From: Psychromonas marina
GTDB taxonomy: Bacteria; Pseudomonadota; Gammaproteobacteria; Enterobacterales; Psychromonadaceae
Assembly: GCF_030161115.1 (NCBI RefSeq)
Contig: NZ_BSPQ01000016.1
Coordinates: 154,715 to 218,714 of the forward strand
Length of the DNA: 64,000 nucleotides
Direction: 5' to 3'
A program made the translations under genes and the position numbers. The notes under the pieces were generated by a model, which saw only the letters and a list, made by a program, of their open reading frames with translations, was not told the DNA's origin and did no database searches. Of the stretch, positions 33,802-44,999 are shown one piece after another. Every line of letters begins with the position of its first letter. Position 1 is the first letter of the stretch.

Positions 33802-35919
33802 ATGAAAACTGTTGTTATTAAGCGCGATGGTAGCCAAGCACCCTTTAATGCTCAACGTATTGCTGAAGCGATTTTAAAAGCCTCAGGTGCAGCACGTTGC
33901 AAAGGTGTTGATGCATTTGCGATTGCAACAGAGGTCGAAAACGACTTAAAGGGACAGGTTGAAGTTGATATTCACCACATCCAAGATAAGGTTGAACAGC
34001 ACCTGATGACGAAAGGTCATCTTGAGCTTGCACGTGTGTATATTGAATATCGTCACGACCGTGATCTTGCACGTGAACGTAAGAGTCACTTAAACAGCGA
34101 AATCTACGGATTGATTGAACAAAGCAATGCATCGCTATTAAATGAAAATGCCAATAAAGATGGTAAAGTAATCCCAACTCAGCGTGACTTACTGGCTGGT
34201 ATCGTTGCTAAGCATTATGCTAAATCGCACATATTACCGCGTGATGTTGTTCGCGCACATGATAAAGGTGAAATTCATTATCATGATCTTGATTACGCAC
34301 CGTTCTTCCCAATGTTTAACTGTATGCTGATCGATATTAAAGGCATGTTTACCCAAGGCTTTAAAATGGGTAACGCAGAGATTGAAGAGCCAAAATCAAT
34401 CTCTACTGCAACCGCTGTTTGTGCACAAATCATCGCACAAGTTGCGAGCCATATTTATGGTGGTACCACGATTAACGGTATCGATACAACGCTTGAACCT
34501 TATGTGGCAATGAGCTACAAAAAACACCTTGCAACAGCTGAAAATTGGGGCATTGATAACCCACAAGCCTATGCAGATGAGCAAACAGAAAAAGAGTGTT
34601 ATAACGCATTCCAATCGCTTGAGTACGAAGTAAACACATTACACACAGCTAACGGGCAAACACCGTTTGTTACTTTTGGTTTTGGTTTAGGTACCTCTTG
34701 GGAAGCACGCCTAATTCAGCAATCGATCTTTAAGATCCGTTTAGCTGGATTGGGTAAAAATCGTAAAACAGCGGTATTCCCTAAACTTGTGTTTGCTATT
34801 AAAGATGGCGTAAATCATAAAGCAGAAGATCAAAACTACGATATTAAGCAGCTTGCATTAGAGTGTGCTTCTAAACGTATGTACCCAGATATTTTAAACT
34901 TCGACAAAGTAGTTGAAGTGACAGGGTCATTTAAAACCCCAATGGGTTGTCGTAGCTTCTTAGATAACTACCAAGAAAACGGTGAAACGGTCCATGATGG
35001 ACGTAATAACTTAGGTGTTGTTAGTCTTAACTTACCGCGCATTGCACTAGAAGCAGAAGGTGATGAAAAAGCATTCTACGCATTGTTAGATCAGCGTTTA
35101 GCGATAGCGAAGAAAGCATTGGATACACGTATCGAGCGTTTATCTGATGTAAAAGCGAGTGTTGCCCCTATTTTATATATGGAAGGTGCATGTGGCGTAC
35201 GTCTTAAAGCGGATGACTGTGTTGCTGATATCTTCAAAAATGGTCGTGCTTCTATCTCATTAGGTTATATCGGCCTACACGAAGTGATTAATGCGCTTTA
35301 TGATGATGAAGGTCATCTGTTTGATGATGAAAACAAGCAGAAGAAAGCGGTTGAGATTATTCGTTATCTGAAAACAGCGACTGAAATGTGGACTAAAGAA
35401 TCAGGTTACGGTTTCAGCCTTTACTCAACACCATCAGAGAATCTATGTGACCGTTTCTGTCGTTTAGATGCAAAACAGTTTGGTGTATTAGCAGGCGTAA
35501 CGGATCGTGGTTATTACACTAATAGTTTCCATTTAGATGTAGAAAAAACAGTTAACCCATACGATAAAATTGATTTTGAACAGCCATACCCAGAGATCGC
35601 AAGCGGTGGTTTCATCTGTTACGGTGAATTCCCGAATATGCAGCAAAACTTAAAAGCGTTGGAAGACGTATGGGATTACAGTTACACACGCGTTCCTTAT
35701 TACGGTACGAACACGCCAATCGATGAATGTTACGAATGTGGTTTCCACGGTGAGTTTGACTGTACCAGTAAAGGTTTTGTGTGCCCAAGTTGTGGCAACT
35801 CAGATTCAGAGAAAGTAGCGGTGACTCGTCGAGTATGTGGTTATTTAGGTAGCCCAGATGCAAGACCGTTTAATGAAGGTAAGCAAGAAGAAGTGAAGCG
35901 TCGCGTTAAGCATCTTTAA
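33802..35919 (+). CDS. nrdD: Anaerobic ribonucleoside-triphosphate reductase
   Basis: A 705-aa glycyl-radical enzyme that makes dNTPs without oxygen. An ATP-cone regulatory domain is at the N-terminus (KRDGSQAPFNAQRI), then the ten-stranded barrel, a zinc site of two CxxC pairs (CYECG, CPSCG, about residues 642-665), and the glycyl radical loop RRVCGYLG near residue 682. FNR and NrdR sites precede it. Its activase nrdG is not adjacent but 4 kb away. Confidence 0.97.
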   Translation: MKTVVIKRDGSQAPFNAQRIAEAILKASGAARCKGVDAFAIATEVENDLKGQVEVDIHHIQDKVEQHLMTKGHLELARVYIEYRHDRDLARERKSHLNSEIYGLIEQSNASLLNENANKDGKVIPTQRDLLAGIVAKHYAKSHILPRDVVRAHDKGEIHYHDLDYAPFFPMFNCMLIDIKGMFTQGFKMGNAEIEEPKSISTATAVCAQIIAQVASHIYGGTTINGIDTTLEPYVAMSYKKHLATAENWGIDNPQAYADEQTEKECYNAFQSLEYEVNTLHTANGQTPFVTFGFGLGTSWEARLIQQSIFKIRLAGLGKNRKTAVFPKLVFAIKDGVNHKAEDQNYDIKQLALECASKRMYPDILNFDKVVEVTGSFKTPMGCRSFLDNYQENGETVHDGRNNLGVVSLNLPRIALEAEGDEKAFYALLDQRLAIAKKALDTRIERLSDVKASVAPILYMEGACGVRLKADDCVADIFKNGRASISLGYIGLHEVINALYDDEGHLFDDENKQKKAVEIIRYLKTATEMWTKESGYGFSLYSTPSENLCDRFCRLDAKQFGVLAGVTDRGYYTNSFHLDVEKTVNPYDKIDFEQPYPEIASGGFICYGEFPNMQQNLKALEDVWDYSYTRVPYYGTNTPIDECYECGFHGEFDCTSKGFVCPSCGNSDSEKVAVTRRVCGYLGSPDARPFNEGKQEEVKRRVKHL

Positions 35920-35947
35920 TCTGCTTTAGTGATAAATATCTAAGAGA

Positions 35948-35976
35948 AAGGCTCATAATTATATGGGCCTTTTTTG
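35948..35976 (+). terminator. Terminator after nrdD
   Basis: Hairpin AAGGCTCATA-ATTA-TATGGGCCTT followed by a T-run, about 30 bp after the nrdD stop codon. Confidence 0.88.
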
Positions 35977-36248
35977 TATTTAAAATAAAATTTTAAGGGC
36001 TATTTTCACCCATTGATGCCCAATTTTATTAACGATGAATAAAAACGTAATATTTATCAATTAATAAACCACTCACTCTTCTTTGTGTTATTTATATACG
36101 TAAATATCCTCGATAAGTCACTGACAATTTTACCTATACAAAAAAATCATATGGCATTCTTTTCTGTTATTTAAAACCCTATAAAAACTAATGATAAGAT
36201 GTGATTAATTCAACAATTAATACGTTAATTAATTGAAATAAAACTATT

Positions 36249-36412
36249 TATACCAATTACATTAAGTATGTGATCTTAATTTTGCGCAGGAAAAACAGCT
36301 TAATTCAAGGCGGAAGTTGACGTAAATGGTTGTTCCCTTTACGAAACTTACAACGCAGAAGTCAGTTGTTTTAACCAGTAAAATAGATCAGCTATTTACT
36401 GTAATTGGTATT
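36249..36412. mobile_element. MITE-like element between nrdD and tcyP
   Basis: About 160 bp bounded by inverted TACCAATTACA / TGTAATTGGTA termini, with further imperfect pairing inward (TGATC / GATCA) and no coding capacity. The same end (TACCAATTACAGTAAATAGCTGAT) recurs at 63618. Similar short elements are common in Psychromonas, Shewanella and Vibrio as I recall. The 270 bp between the nrdD terminator and this element hold nothing else I recognise. Confidence 0.7.
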
Positions 36413-36438
36413 ATTACATCTAGGTAAAAGGAAATTAC

Positions 36439-37824
36439 ATGTCATTTGCACTTATTGCCAACCTGTTGGGGTTTGCGGTTTTACTTTATGGGCTTAACTA
36501 TCTACAACGAAAAGGGAAAACCTTATCGCGTTTAGTGTTAGTTGGGGTAGTGGGCGGTAGCTTATTTGGTTTGTTATTACAGCTGACATCAAGCAGTCCT
36601 GAGTTGATTAAAGCAACTATCGACTGGGTTAATGTGGTGGGTAATGGCTACGTTAGTTTGCTGAAAATGATCATCATGCCATTGATCCTTATCTCTATGA
36701 TTTCAGCGGTAGTTAAACTTGAAAAGTCGGCTTCTCTAGGCAAAATTAGTGGCTTAACCATTGGTGTGTTGTTATTTACAACGCTTATCTCTGCGCTTAT
36801 CGGTATTTTTGTGGCTTACGGGTTTGACCTTTCAATCGAAGGGCTTGTACAGGGTTCAAGAGAAACGGCGCGTCTTGCATTGATTGAGTCTCGTGCTGGG
36901 CAAGTGAGTGATATTTCAATTCCACAGTTACTGGTTAGTTTTATTCCTGCTAATCCCTTTGCAGATTTAACGGGTGCACGTTCAACGTCGATGATCGCGG
37001 TGGTTATTTTCGGTATTTTAATTGGTATCGCGGCACTTAAAGTGTGTGCTGAAAATGAAAAGCTAGCAAAACCGATTCATACTGCAGTCGATACGGCGCA
37101 GGCGTTGATTATGCGTTTAGTTAAAATGGTGATGGCGTTAACGCCTTACGGTATTTTAGCGTTGATGACAAAAGTGGTTTCAACCTCTGATGCTGCGGAT
37201 ATCATGAAATTGTTAAGCTTTATTGTTGCTTCCTATGTCGCTATTTTCTTAATGTTTGTTGTACATGGTTTTTTAGTGTCGCTGGTTGGTGTATCACCAA
37301 AAACCTATTTTCAGAAAATTTGGCCTGTATTGACCTTTGCATTTACATCACGCAGCAGTGCAGCGACAATTCCATTAAATGTAGAAGCGCAAATTACTAA
37401 ACTAAATGTGCCACCTGCAATTGCTAACTTATCCGCTTCCTTTGGCGCAACGATTGGTCAAAATGGTTGTGCGGGTATTTACCCAGCGATGCTTGCGGTA
37501 ATGGTTGCGCCAAGTGTTGGTATTGATCCGATGAGTATCAGCTTTATTGTGTCGTTGGTATCGATTGTAATTATCAGCTCGTTTGGTATTGCGGGAGTTG
37601 GTGGTGGTGCAACGTTTGCTGCGTTGATTGTATTGCCAGTGATGGGACTGCCGATTGAAATAGTTGCATTATTAATTTCAATTGAACCGTTAATCGATAT
37701 GGCGAGAACTGCATTAAATGTGAGTGGGGCGATGACAGCGGGTACGATCACGAGTCGTTTATTAAAGAGAAAGCAGGGCGCGCTAACTGAGCCACAAAAG
37801 CAAGTTGAAGGGTCAACTATCTAA
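36439..37824 (+). CDS. tcyP: L-cystine/dicarboxylate-type cation symporter (TcyP-like)
   Basis: A 461-aa inner-membrane transporter of the DAACS family, closely similar to E. coli TcyP (YdjN), which imports cystine. Matching blocks include [31 protein letters not shown] (the re-entrant serine-rich loop), [11 protein letters not shown] and [15 protein letters not shown] (metal and substrate binding). Substrate is inferred from similarity. The start has AAAGGAAA just upstream. It stands between the MITE and a convergent channel gene. Confidence 0.9.
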   Translation: MSFALIANLLGFAVLLYGLNYLQRKGKTLSRLVLVGVVGGSLFGLLLQLTSSSPELIKATIDWVNVVGNGYVSLLKMIIMPLILISMISAVVKLEKSASLGKISGLTIGVLLFTTLISALIGIFVAYGFDLSIEGLVQGSRETARLALIESRAGQVSDISIPQLLVSFIPANPFADLTGARSTSMIAVVIFGILIGIAALKVCAENEKLAKPIHTAVDTAQALIMRLVKMVMALTPYGILALMTKVVSTSDAADIMKLLSFIVASYVAIFLMFVVHGFLVSLVGVSPKTYFQKIWPVLTFAFTSRSSAATIPLNVEAQITKLNVPPAIANLSASFGATIGQNGCAGIYPAMLAVMVAPSVGIDPMSISFIVSLVSIVIISSFGIAGVGGGATFAALIVLPVMGLPIEIVALLISIEPLIDMARTALNVSGAMTAGTITSRLLKRKQGALTEPQKQVEGSTI

Positions 37825-37837
37825 TGAAATAAAGTCT

Positions 37838-37875
37838 GGCGATTCATTGATGAGTAACCGTCTCAATGAATCGCC
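37838..37875. terminator. Bidirectional hairpin between tcyP and mscS
   Basis: Perfect 13-bp stem GGCGATTCATTGA / TCAATGAATCGCC with a 12-nt loop in the gap between two convergent genes. It is probably a shared terminator, although the T-tract is weak. Confidence 0.7.
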
Positions 37876-37923
37876 AACGTTGTTGCTTTATTTTTCAAAT
37901 GTAACGTTAACCAGTTTAAAGAT

Positions 37924-39624
37924 TTACTCTGCCGTCGTTGTTGCAGGGTAAAAATGAACATCGCGTTGTGGGAATGGAATAGAGATGCCATCTTGGTCAA
38001 AGCGCATTTTAACTTCACGAGTTATATCCCAGTACACATCCCAATAGTCTTCTGTTTTTACCCAAGGTCGTACGATAAAGTCTACCGAGGATTCGTTTAA
38101 TACGTGCAGTTTTATAACTGGCTTAGGATCCTGCAATACCATCGGATGTGCTGAAACTAATTCAGATAATAGTGCTTCTGTTTTCTCAATATCATCGGAA
38201 TAACCAATACCAAACACCAAATCGACACGACGTAATTTTTGCGAAGTAACATTTTTAATCACATCACCCCATATTTTACTGTTCGGGATAACCAGTGTTT
38301 GATTATCGATAGTCAGAATGGTGGTGGAAACGAGGTTCATACTTTTAACCGTACCAAATACACCGCCGCCAACTTCAACAAGATCACCCACATCATAAGG
38401 ACGGTAGATTAATATCATCATGCCCGAGGCAAAGTTACTTAATGTATCTTGTAGTGCAAAACCGATAATAAAACCGGCGACTCCTAAACCCGCTAAAATA
38501 GGCGCTAATGAGATACCTAATTGCGCGAGTGCGATAAATATACCAATAATCATGATTAAACGACTCACCGATGAAATAATCATCTCCTTCATTAATGAGG
38601 AAAGGTTAAGGTTGGTCGAGCTGAGGCTTTTCTTCATGACGTTGCGTGCCACTTTAGCAAGTGACCTAAACACATAATAGATAGCAAGTAGCAGTAATAT
38701 TTTGAAGATCCACTCACCACCGTATTCAACAAGATATTGTGTGATTTGTTCAATGAATTTATTTAACATGCCGCTTAAAATGCTGACATTAAGCACATCG
38801 GTAGTAATCTGCCCACCTAGGTTTAGCAAGGTTTGTTGATAAAAACTGGTATCAAACCCAAGCTCTGTGAGTAGGTCTACGGTAAGACTAAAACTGACTC
38901 GTGCTAAAACCAATTGTTCATTAACGACGGCAAGGGTATCTTTTAATACTTGATTATCCTTTTTTATACTAATCAATACGTTTAGTTCTTCGCGTTTTTT
39001 CACCACTAATTGAACCATGCCAGAAAATGCTTCTGCTCGGTTATATAGCTGTGCGGTCAAATATTTCTTTGGTCCAGCTGCATCAAACCCTAATGCCTGT
39101 TGGTCAAGAACTTGTTGAGTCATTGCACTATATACCGTGTCTAGCAAGGTTAAGTGTGCAATATAAAGGTGTAATGATTCGGTACTGTATTTTTCTTGTT
39201 GTTCATATTCGCTATTAAATTTTTTCTGTAAATTACCGATTCCGTCTTTAAGTGCTTGATTATTTTGGTTAATGATGGTCTCTAATTCTGCCATAACCGT
39301 GGGGTTAGCGTTGTCAATTTTCTCTTGCTCGATAAGTAACTGGGATAATTGTTGCAGCGTTTCAAAGGCAGTGAGGTGACGAGAGAAAAGTCGGTAGTTT
39401 AATGCTTCTTTTTCCAGACCTGATAGATTGATTTTATAATTTTTAATGTTCTCTATATGCTCTTGTTGGAGTTTATAGTCCTGTAAGAGTTGTTCAATTT
39501 GCATTTCGCTGCTCTGATTCTCTTCTGATGACTCGGGTGTTGCCGTGACGGGCAAGCTAAAAGCACTAAAAAAGGCGAGTAAACCCATCAGTAATAAGCA
39601 TCGTTTAATCCATTGGTTATGCAT
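37924..39624 (-). CDS. MscS-family mechanosensitive channel
   Basis: A 566-aa protein. A signal peptide (residues 1-28, ending PVTATP) precedes a ~270-residue periplasmic helical/coiled-coil region, then membrane helices (about 295-330, 345-370 and the pore-lining helix LAGLGVAGFIIGFALQD) and the cytosolic MscS beta domain (RPYDVGDLVEVGG, TIDNQTLVIPNSKI). The large periplasmic part resembles YbdG/YnaI-type or MscK-like variants. It opens under membrane tension to release solutes on osmotic downshift. Confidence 0.92.
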   Translation of the reverse strand: MHNQWIKRCLLLMGLLAFFSAFSLPVTATPESSEENQSSEMQIEQLLQDYKLQQEHIENIKNYKINLSGLEKEALNYRLFSRHLTAFETLQQLSQLLIEQEKIDNANPTVMAELETIINQNNQALKDGIGNLQKKFNSEYEQQEKYSTESLHLYIAHLTLLDTVYSAMTQQVLDQQALGFDAAGPKKYLTAQLYNRAEAFSGMVQLVVKKREELNVLISIKKDNQVLKDTLAVVNEQLVLARVSFSLTVDLLTELGFDTSFYQQTLLNLGGQITTDVLNVSILSGMLNKFIEQITQYLVEYGGEWIFKILLLLAIYYVFRSLAKVARNVMKKSLSSTNLNLSSLMKEMIISSVSRLIMIIGIFIALAQLGISLAPILAGLGVAGFIIGFALQDTLSNFASGMMILIYRPYDVGDLVEVGGGVFGTVKSMNLVSTTILTIDNQTLVIPNSKIWGDVIKNVTSQKLRRVDLVFGIGYSDDIEKTEALLSELVSAHPMVLQDPKPVIKLHVLNESSVDFIVRPWVKTEDYWDVYWDITREVKMRFDQDGISIPFPQRDVHFYPATTTAE

Positions 39625-39917
39625 AATTTTTCCTAAATGTAATTGACCATTAAAGTGGACAGTTTTCTAAACCATTGATGTATTTTAAATATAAACACTA
39701 TTTATAATAGCCATTGAAAATGATTAACAAAATTTAAAATTAAATTTATTTATAAAAACGATTAATTAACGAGAGCTAGTCATTAATTTTTAAAGATAAT
39801 TATGTTTATAAGTATTAAGTATGGTCTTTATTTGACTCCCTCTTAAGCGTTTACAAGGGAAATAACGTAATGAAATATGTTAAGATTGACGATTGAATTT
39901 CAACCTTAGGCTTGTGT

Positions 39918-40382
39918 ATGAATTACAGTAAATATTACCCCATTGATGTATTAAACGGAGAGGGGACACGTTGTGCACTCTTTGTTTCTGGGTGTATCCA
40001 TAATTGTCGTGGTTGTTACAATCAGTCAACATGGTCGCCAGATGCAGGGGAATTATTCACTGATGCACTTGCCGATCAAATCATTAAAGACCTTAACGAT
40101 ACGCGCATTAAAAAGCAGGGATTAAGTTTGTCCGGTGGCGATCCTCTGCACCCGAGTAACGTATCTGACGTTTTAAAGCTGGTTAAACGTGTTAAAGCGG
40201 AGTGTATTGGCAAAGATATCTGGCTTTGGAGTGGTTACTTATTAGCTGAACTCACACCTGCGCAACAGGCTATCATCAACTTGGTTGATGTGTTTATTGA
40301 TGGGAAGTTTGAGCAAGCATTGGCTGAGCCAAATTTAAAATGGCGCGGAAGTAACAATCAAGTCATACATCGTTTTAAATAG
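39918..40382 (+). CDS. nrdG: Anaerobic ribonucleotide reductase activating protein
   Basis: A 154-aa radical-SAM enzyme that installs the glycyl radical on NrdD. The cluster motif CIHNCRGCYN (about 26-35) and SLSGGDPLHP are intact and the whole chain resembles E. coli NrdG. The frame opens at a TTG (39912) but the ATG at 39918, with TAAGG 7 bp before it, matches the family N-terminus MNYxKYYPID. It is separated from nrdD by two genes. The 290 bp upstream show no clear FNR box. Confidence 0.96.
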   Translation: MNYSKYYPIDVLNGEGTRCALFVSGCIHNCRGCYNQSTWSPDAGELFTDALADQIIKDLNDTRIKKQGLSLSGGDPLHPSNVSDVLKLVKRVKAECIGKDIWLWSGYLLAELTPAQQAIINLVDVFIDGKFEQALAEPNLKWRGSNNQVIHRFK

Positions 40383-40498
40383 AACGTTAACTTTGTTATC
40401 AAATTTATAACGGAGTATTTGCCTACAGAGCATCGCTTGTTTATTCTATTACGATTAATTAAATGTCAATTTGTTATTAGAACTAGGAGTCGCTGAAT

Positions 40499-40792
40499 AT
40501 GTGTTCTTCACCCACTAAGTCAAATACCGTTAAACAAGCCTTAATTGAATTTACTGATTCACAGAAAACCTTATCATGGTCTGAATCTGATGGTTTTTTA
40601 TTAGATTTTGCAGAGGAAAATGGGATAGCGGCGATTAGTAGCTGTCGCAGTGGTCATTGTGGTGCCTGTGCAGTACAGCTTTTGGATGGAGAAATAATGT
40701 ATGACCAAGAAACCTCTGTTGAATTAGGTGGTCGCGAAATCCTATTATGTAGCGCTAAACCTGCAAGCCCTCACATTAAACTAAAATTATAA
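40499..40792 (+). CDS. Plant-type 2Fe-2S ferredoxin
   Basis: A 97-aa ferredoxin with the cluster motif CRSGHCGAC (C-x4-C-x2-C) and a distant fourth Cys in LLCSAKP. It resembles the ferredoxin domain at the C-terminus of reductases such as hybrid-cluster-protein reductase (Hcr), and YfaE, which maintains the aerobic ribonucleotide reductase. It lies 116 bp after nrdG in the same direction with a TAGGAG ribosome site. It could serve as electron donor to NrdG or another anaerobic enzyme; this is inferred from position. Confidence 0.85.
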   Translation: MCSSPTKSNTVKQALIEFTDSQKTLSWSESDGFLLDFAEENGIAAISSCRSGHCGACAVQLLDGEIMYDQETSVELGGREILLCSAKPASPHIKLKL

Positions 40793-41009
40793 AACTTATT
40801 CGCTATTAATCTATTCCCATTCCTTGTCTGTCGAATTACTATCAACGATTAATAATGGATAGGTTTTTCGGCCTTTGTTATTGAATTAATAACACTTTTT
40901 CAAGAAAAATAGCATGCAATATTTATGCTGCCGATATTTTATCTTTACGCTGTGTCAATTTATTCGTTAAAGACAACCACGTCTTTATTTCAACCCTTAA
41001 GGAAAAGAG

Positions 41010-41957
41010 ATGGTAAGCCTGCTTGATACCGTAGATCAACGCACTAATTTAGTCGGTGAAAATAGATTAGAACTGCTGTTGTTTCAGTTACAAAACAGAC
41101 AGTTATTTGCACTTAATGTATTTAAAGTTAAAGAGGTCGTTAAGTTACCTCACTTAAATAAAATGCCAAACTCCCATCCTAAAGTATCTGGTGTTGCTAA
41201 TATTCGCGGTCAATCGATTCCGGTGATTAATCTGCGTGATGCGATAGGGCTTAGACCTATTGCGACGGATGAAGAGTGTAATTTAATCATCACTGAATAT
41301 AACCGCACCATACAGGGATTTTTAGTAGGTAAAGTAGACCGTATTGTTAATATGACCTGGGGGGAGATCATGCATCCACCCAGTAGCGTGGGTCGAAATC
41401 ATTATCTCACCGCGATCACTAAGCTAAAAAAAGAAGGCAGAGAAGAGCTCGTTGAAATCATCGATGTAGAAAAAGTCCTCGCTGAAATTATTGAGTATGA
41501 CGCCTCTATTTCTGCCGGTATTTTAGATGAAGCGATCGTGGATAAATTAGTGGGAGTAAAAATACTGCATGCTGATGACTCATCAACTGCCCGTACACAA
41601 GTTGAAGCGACACTTGCACCGCTTGGTATTGAGATAATTTCTGCGGAAAATGGACTACAAGCATTAGAGATTTTAAAAAGTTGGATCGCGCAGGGTAAAT
41701 GTGTTGAAGATGAAATTTTAATGTTAATCACCGATGCAGAAATGCCCGTGATGGATGGTTATAAACTCACCTCTGAAGTACGCGCTGATCCCGCGATGGC
41801 TGATCTACATATCGTATTAAATACCTCACTAAGTGGTAGCTTCAATCAGGCGATGGTTGAAAAAGTAGGCTGTAATAAACTGCTTTCAAAATTTCAGCCA
41901 GATCGATTAGTTGAAGTGGTACAGGACAAACTGAAGCAAAAGCTAGACATAAAATAG
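41010..41957 (+). CDS. cheV: Chemotaxis coupling protein CheV
   Basis: A 315-aa fusion of a CheW-like domain (about 20-160, with NIRGQSIPVINL) and a response-regulator receiver domain (about 180-305). The receiver has the acidic pocket (HADDSST), the phosphorylatable Asp in LITDAEMPVMDG and the Lys in LSKFQP. It links chemoreceptors to CheA and tunes adaptation. AAGGAAAAGAG precedes the start. Cheaply identified, ordinary backbone gene. Confidence 0.95.
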   Translation: MVSLLDTVDQRTNLVGENRLELLLFQLQNRQLFALNVFKVKEVVKLPHLNKMPNSHPKVSGVANIRGQSIPVINLRDAIGLRPIATDEECNLIITEYNRTIQGFLVGKVDRIVNMTWGEIMHPPSSVGRNHYLTAITKLKKEGREELVEIIDVEKVLAEIIEYDASISAGILDEAIVDKLVGVKILHADDSSTARTQVEATLAPLGIEIISAENGLQALEILKSWIAQGKCVEDEILMLITDAEMPVMDGYKLTSEVRADPAMADLHIVLNTSLSGSFNQAMVEKVGCNKLLSKFQPDRLVEVVQDKLKQKLDIK

Positions 41958-42154
41958 AGAAATAATGTCACCTTATTAGATTTAATTAAGCCTGTTATTT
42001 GCACATTGCTCTGGTTATCTTTACTCTGCTTAAACGCATGCCCATTATGATGCTATATCAAGCCTTGCTCGCAGAAGAAAGGACTGAAAAAACATCTTAA
42101 TGGGTCGCAAAAAGATAATTCCCCATAACTTTAATAATAAGACTAGACTGAAAG

Positions 42155-42481
42155 ATGAGTGAAAAAAATTCCCCGCAAACAGACAATGAATCAGCAACCA
42201 TTGAGCGGACAGATACAAAGTTAGTGCCACCACCAATGTACAATGTGTTATTACATAATGATGATTACACACCGATGGATTTTGTGATTGATGTATTGCA
42301 ACGCTTTTTCCGTTTAGATAATGAAAAAGCAACTGAAGTGATGCTTAATGTTCATTACAAAGAGGTCGGTATATGTGGCACATTTAGTGCAGAAATTGCA
42401 GAAACAAAAGTGATGCAAGTGATGAATTATGCGAAGCAAAATGAACATCCGTTACGTTGTTCAATGGAAAAAGAGTCGTAA
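42155..42481 (+). CDS. clpS: ClpAP adaptor ClpS
   Basis: A 108-aa adaptor that delivers N-end-rule substrates to ClpA. It contains the [10 protein letters not shown] segment, the HYKEVGICG motif and the residues lining the N-degron pocket. It lies 28 bp before clpA, forming the standard clpS-clpA operon. Confidence 0.97.
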   Translation: MSEKNSPQTDNESATIERTDTKLVPPPMYNVLLHNDDYTPMDFVIDVLQRFFRLDNEKATEVMLNVHYKEVGICGTFSAEIAETKVMQVMNYAKQNEHPLRCSMEKES

Positions 42482-42509
42482 ATTGTAATCAACCCATTGA
42501 GGGGTCTCT

Positions 42510-44771
42510 ATGTTAGATAAAGCCTTAGAAAATAGTTTAGATTTAGCCTTTCGTTTTGCGTTTGACAAGTCGCATGAATTTATGACTGTTGAGCATTTAC
42601 TGCTTGCTCTGCTCGAAAACGAAGAAGTTAAAATACTACTCAGCGCCTGTTCGGTTGATATTGTTTCATTACATATCGAAATATTAACCTATTTAGAAAA
42701 CACCCCTGTTGTACCAGAGGTGCATACCCAAGAGATAGAAATTCAGCCAACTATCGCTTTTGAACGCGTATTACAACGCGCTATTTTTCATGTCCAGTCG
42801 TCGGGCAGTACCGAAGTTTCTGGTGGTAGCGTATTAGTCGCCATCTTTAGTGAACAAGAATCACAGGCTGTTTACCTTCTTAAAAAAGCCAACCTTTCCC
42901 GTTTAGATGTGGTTAATTATATCTCCCATGGTATTCGAAAATCATCGGATCCTGCTCCGAGTATTTATCACCAACCAGAAGAGGTCGAGGCTCCGGCTGA
43001 AGCTAAAGAGGAGATGCAATTTACCATCAACTTGAATGAATTAGTTCAAGCAGGTGAAATTGATCCATTGATTGGTCGAGATAAAGAGGTCGAACGCTGC
43101 GTACAAATTTTATGTCGCCGCCGTAAAAATAACCCATTATTAGTAGGTGAAGCTGGTGTCGGTAAAACCGCTATCGCTGAAGGGTTAGCATATCGCATCG
43201 TGCATAATGATGTTCCCGATGTGATTAACGACAACATTATTTACTCATTAGATATGGGCGCATTACTTGCTGGTACCAAATACCGTGGCGAGTTTGAGCA
43301 ACGTTTCAAAGCCGTATTAACACAGCTTGGCGAGCAAGATAACGCTATTTTGTTTATCGATGAAATTCATACCATTATTGGTGCGGGTGCTGCAACGGGC
43401 GGGCAGTTAGATGCTGCAAACCTATTAAAACCACTACTAAGTGGCGGTAAATTACGTTGTATGGGCTCAACAACCTATAAAGAGTTCGGGCAGGTTTTTG
43501 AAAAAGAGCATGCACTAGCGCGTCGATTCCAAAAAATTGATGTACTCGAACCTTCGGTCAAAGAGACGGGGCAAATTTTATTAGGCCTTCGTTCTCGCTA
43601 TGAAGCGCATCATGATATTCGTTACACCAATAAAGCGCTGATGGCTGCTGCTGAGTTGAGTGCGAAATATATCAATGATCGCCATCTACCAGATAAAGCG
43701 ATCGATGTGATTGATGAAGCGGGTTCACAGATGCGTCTGCTTCCTGCGAGTAAACGTAAAAAAACCATTGGTGTTTTAGAGATTGAAAATATCATCGCTA
43801 AAATTGCCCGCATTCCTAAAAACTCAGTCAGCAGTGATGATAAAGATCAGCTTGCTAAATTACCTGAGCGATTAAAAATGACGGTATTTGGGCAGAATGA
43901 CGCGATTGACCAATTAACCGATGCGATTCACCTTAATCGTTCTGGTTTGTCTGAAGAAACTAAGCCAATCGGATCATTTTTGTTTGCGGGTCCGACGGGC
44001 GTTGGTAAAACAGAAGTTACGCAGCAACTTGCTAAAGCAATGGGTATTGAACTGCTACGTTTTGATATGTCTGAGTATATGGAAAAACATACGGTTTCAC
44101 GCTTATTAGGAGCACCTCCTGGTTATGTAGGTTATGAGCAAGCGGGTCTATTGACGGATGCGGTTGTTAAACACCCCTATGCTGTGTTGTTGCTTGATGA
44201 AATAGAGAAAGCGCACAGTGATATCTATAACATCCTGTTACAGGTAATGGATCACGGTACGTTAACCGATAATAATGGTCGTAAAGCAGACTTTAGAAAC
44301 ATTATTTTAGTCATGACCACTAATGCTGGCGTACGTGAAACAACGCGCAATAGTATTGGTTTTAAAGATCAAAAAGACTCACATAAAGTGATGGAGGAGA
44401 TTAACAAACTATTCTCACCAGAGTTTAGAAACCGTCTCGATAATACCATCTGGTTTGATCATTTGAGCCTTGAGGTTATCTATCAAGTTGTTGATAAATT
44501 TATTGTGCAGTTACAAGCGCAATTAGATAAAAAACAGATCTCGCTGGAAGTTGGCCAAAGTGCGAGAAAATGGCTTGCAGAGCATGGTTACGATAAAGCG
44601 ATGGGCGCACGTCCAATGGGACGTTTGATTCAAGATAAACTGAAAAAACCGCTGGCGAATGAAATTTTATTTGGACAGTTGCAAGATGGTGGCAGTGTTA
44701 TCGTTGAATTAGATAAAGAGGGTGAAGGTATCACCTTTAGTTATGCTGAAACATTAGCGATGAGTGAATGA
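42510..44771 (+). CDS. clpA: ATP-dependent Clp protease ATPase subunit ClpA
   Basis: A 753-aa Hsp100 unfoldase: N-domain repeats (1-145), first AAA+ module with GEAGVGKT and [10 protein letters not shown], second with GPTGVGKT and LLDEIEKAH, and the ClpP-docking loop IGFKD. Threads substrates into ClpP. AGGGGTC precedes the start. The usual length for the family. Confidence 0.97.
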   Translation: MLDKALENSLDLAFRFAFDKSHEFMTVEHLLLALLENEEVKILLSACSVDIVSLHIEILTYLENTPVVPEVHTQEIEIQPTIAFERVLQRAIFHVQSSGSTEVSGGSVLVAIFSEQESQAVYLLKKANLSRLDVVNYISHGIRKSSDPAPSIYHQPEEVEAPAEAKEEMQFTINLNELVQAGEIDPLIGRDKEVERCVQILCRRRKNNPLLVGEAGVGKTAIAEGLAYRIVHNDVPDVINDNIIYSLDMGALLAGTKYRGEFEQRFKAVLTQLGEQDNAILFIDEIHTIIGAGAATGGQLDAANLLKPLLSGGKLRCMGSTTYKEFGQVFEKEHALARRFQKIDVLEPSVKETGQILLGLRSRYEAHHDIRYTNKALMAAAELSAKYINDRHLPDKAIDVIDEAGSQMRLLPASKRKKTIGVLEIENIIAKIARIPKNSVSSDDKDQLAKLPERLKMTVFGQNDAIDQLTDAIHLNRSGLSEETKPIGSFLFAGPTGVGKTEVTQQLAKAMGIELLRFDMSEYMEKHTVSRLLGAPPGYVGYEQAGLLTDAVVKHPYAVLLLDEIEKAHSDIYNILLQVMDHGTLTDNNGRKADFRNIILVMTTNAGVRETTRNSIGFKDQKDSHKVMEEINKLFSPEFRNRLDNTIWFDHLSLEVIYQVVDKFIVQLQAQLDKKQISLEVGQSARKWLAEHGYDKAMGARPMGRLIQDKLKKPLANEILFGQLQDGGSVIVELDKEGEGITFSYAETLAMSE

Positions 44772-44799
44772 TTTGTAAAGCTTAGAAGATGAAAAATAA

Positions 44800-44852
44800 A
44801 GCTGTCAGTTTTTAGCTGTCAGCTTTCAGTAAAATCAAAATATAAAACCATA
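44800..44852 (+). repeat. Short intergenic repeat (AGCTGTCAG type)
   Basis: GCTGTCAGTTTTTAGCTGTC, AGCTTTCAGTAAAATCAAAA, then ACCATA, similar to 321-375 among the tRNA genes. The rest of the gap to queC holds a small GTTCTCATTGAGAAC hairpin at about 44862 and no gene. Confidence 0.4.
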
Positions 44853-44999
44853 ACTAGTCGTTCTCATTGAGAACATGGGAACGACGAGTATAAGCATTCG
44901 CTACGAGAGAAGAGCTGCGAACTTCGAAACTCGCCACTCCTAGCACGAAGTCCTCCATAACTACGAAAAGCAGATAGCCGATGCCTACAAGTTGATTTT

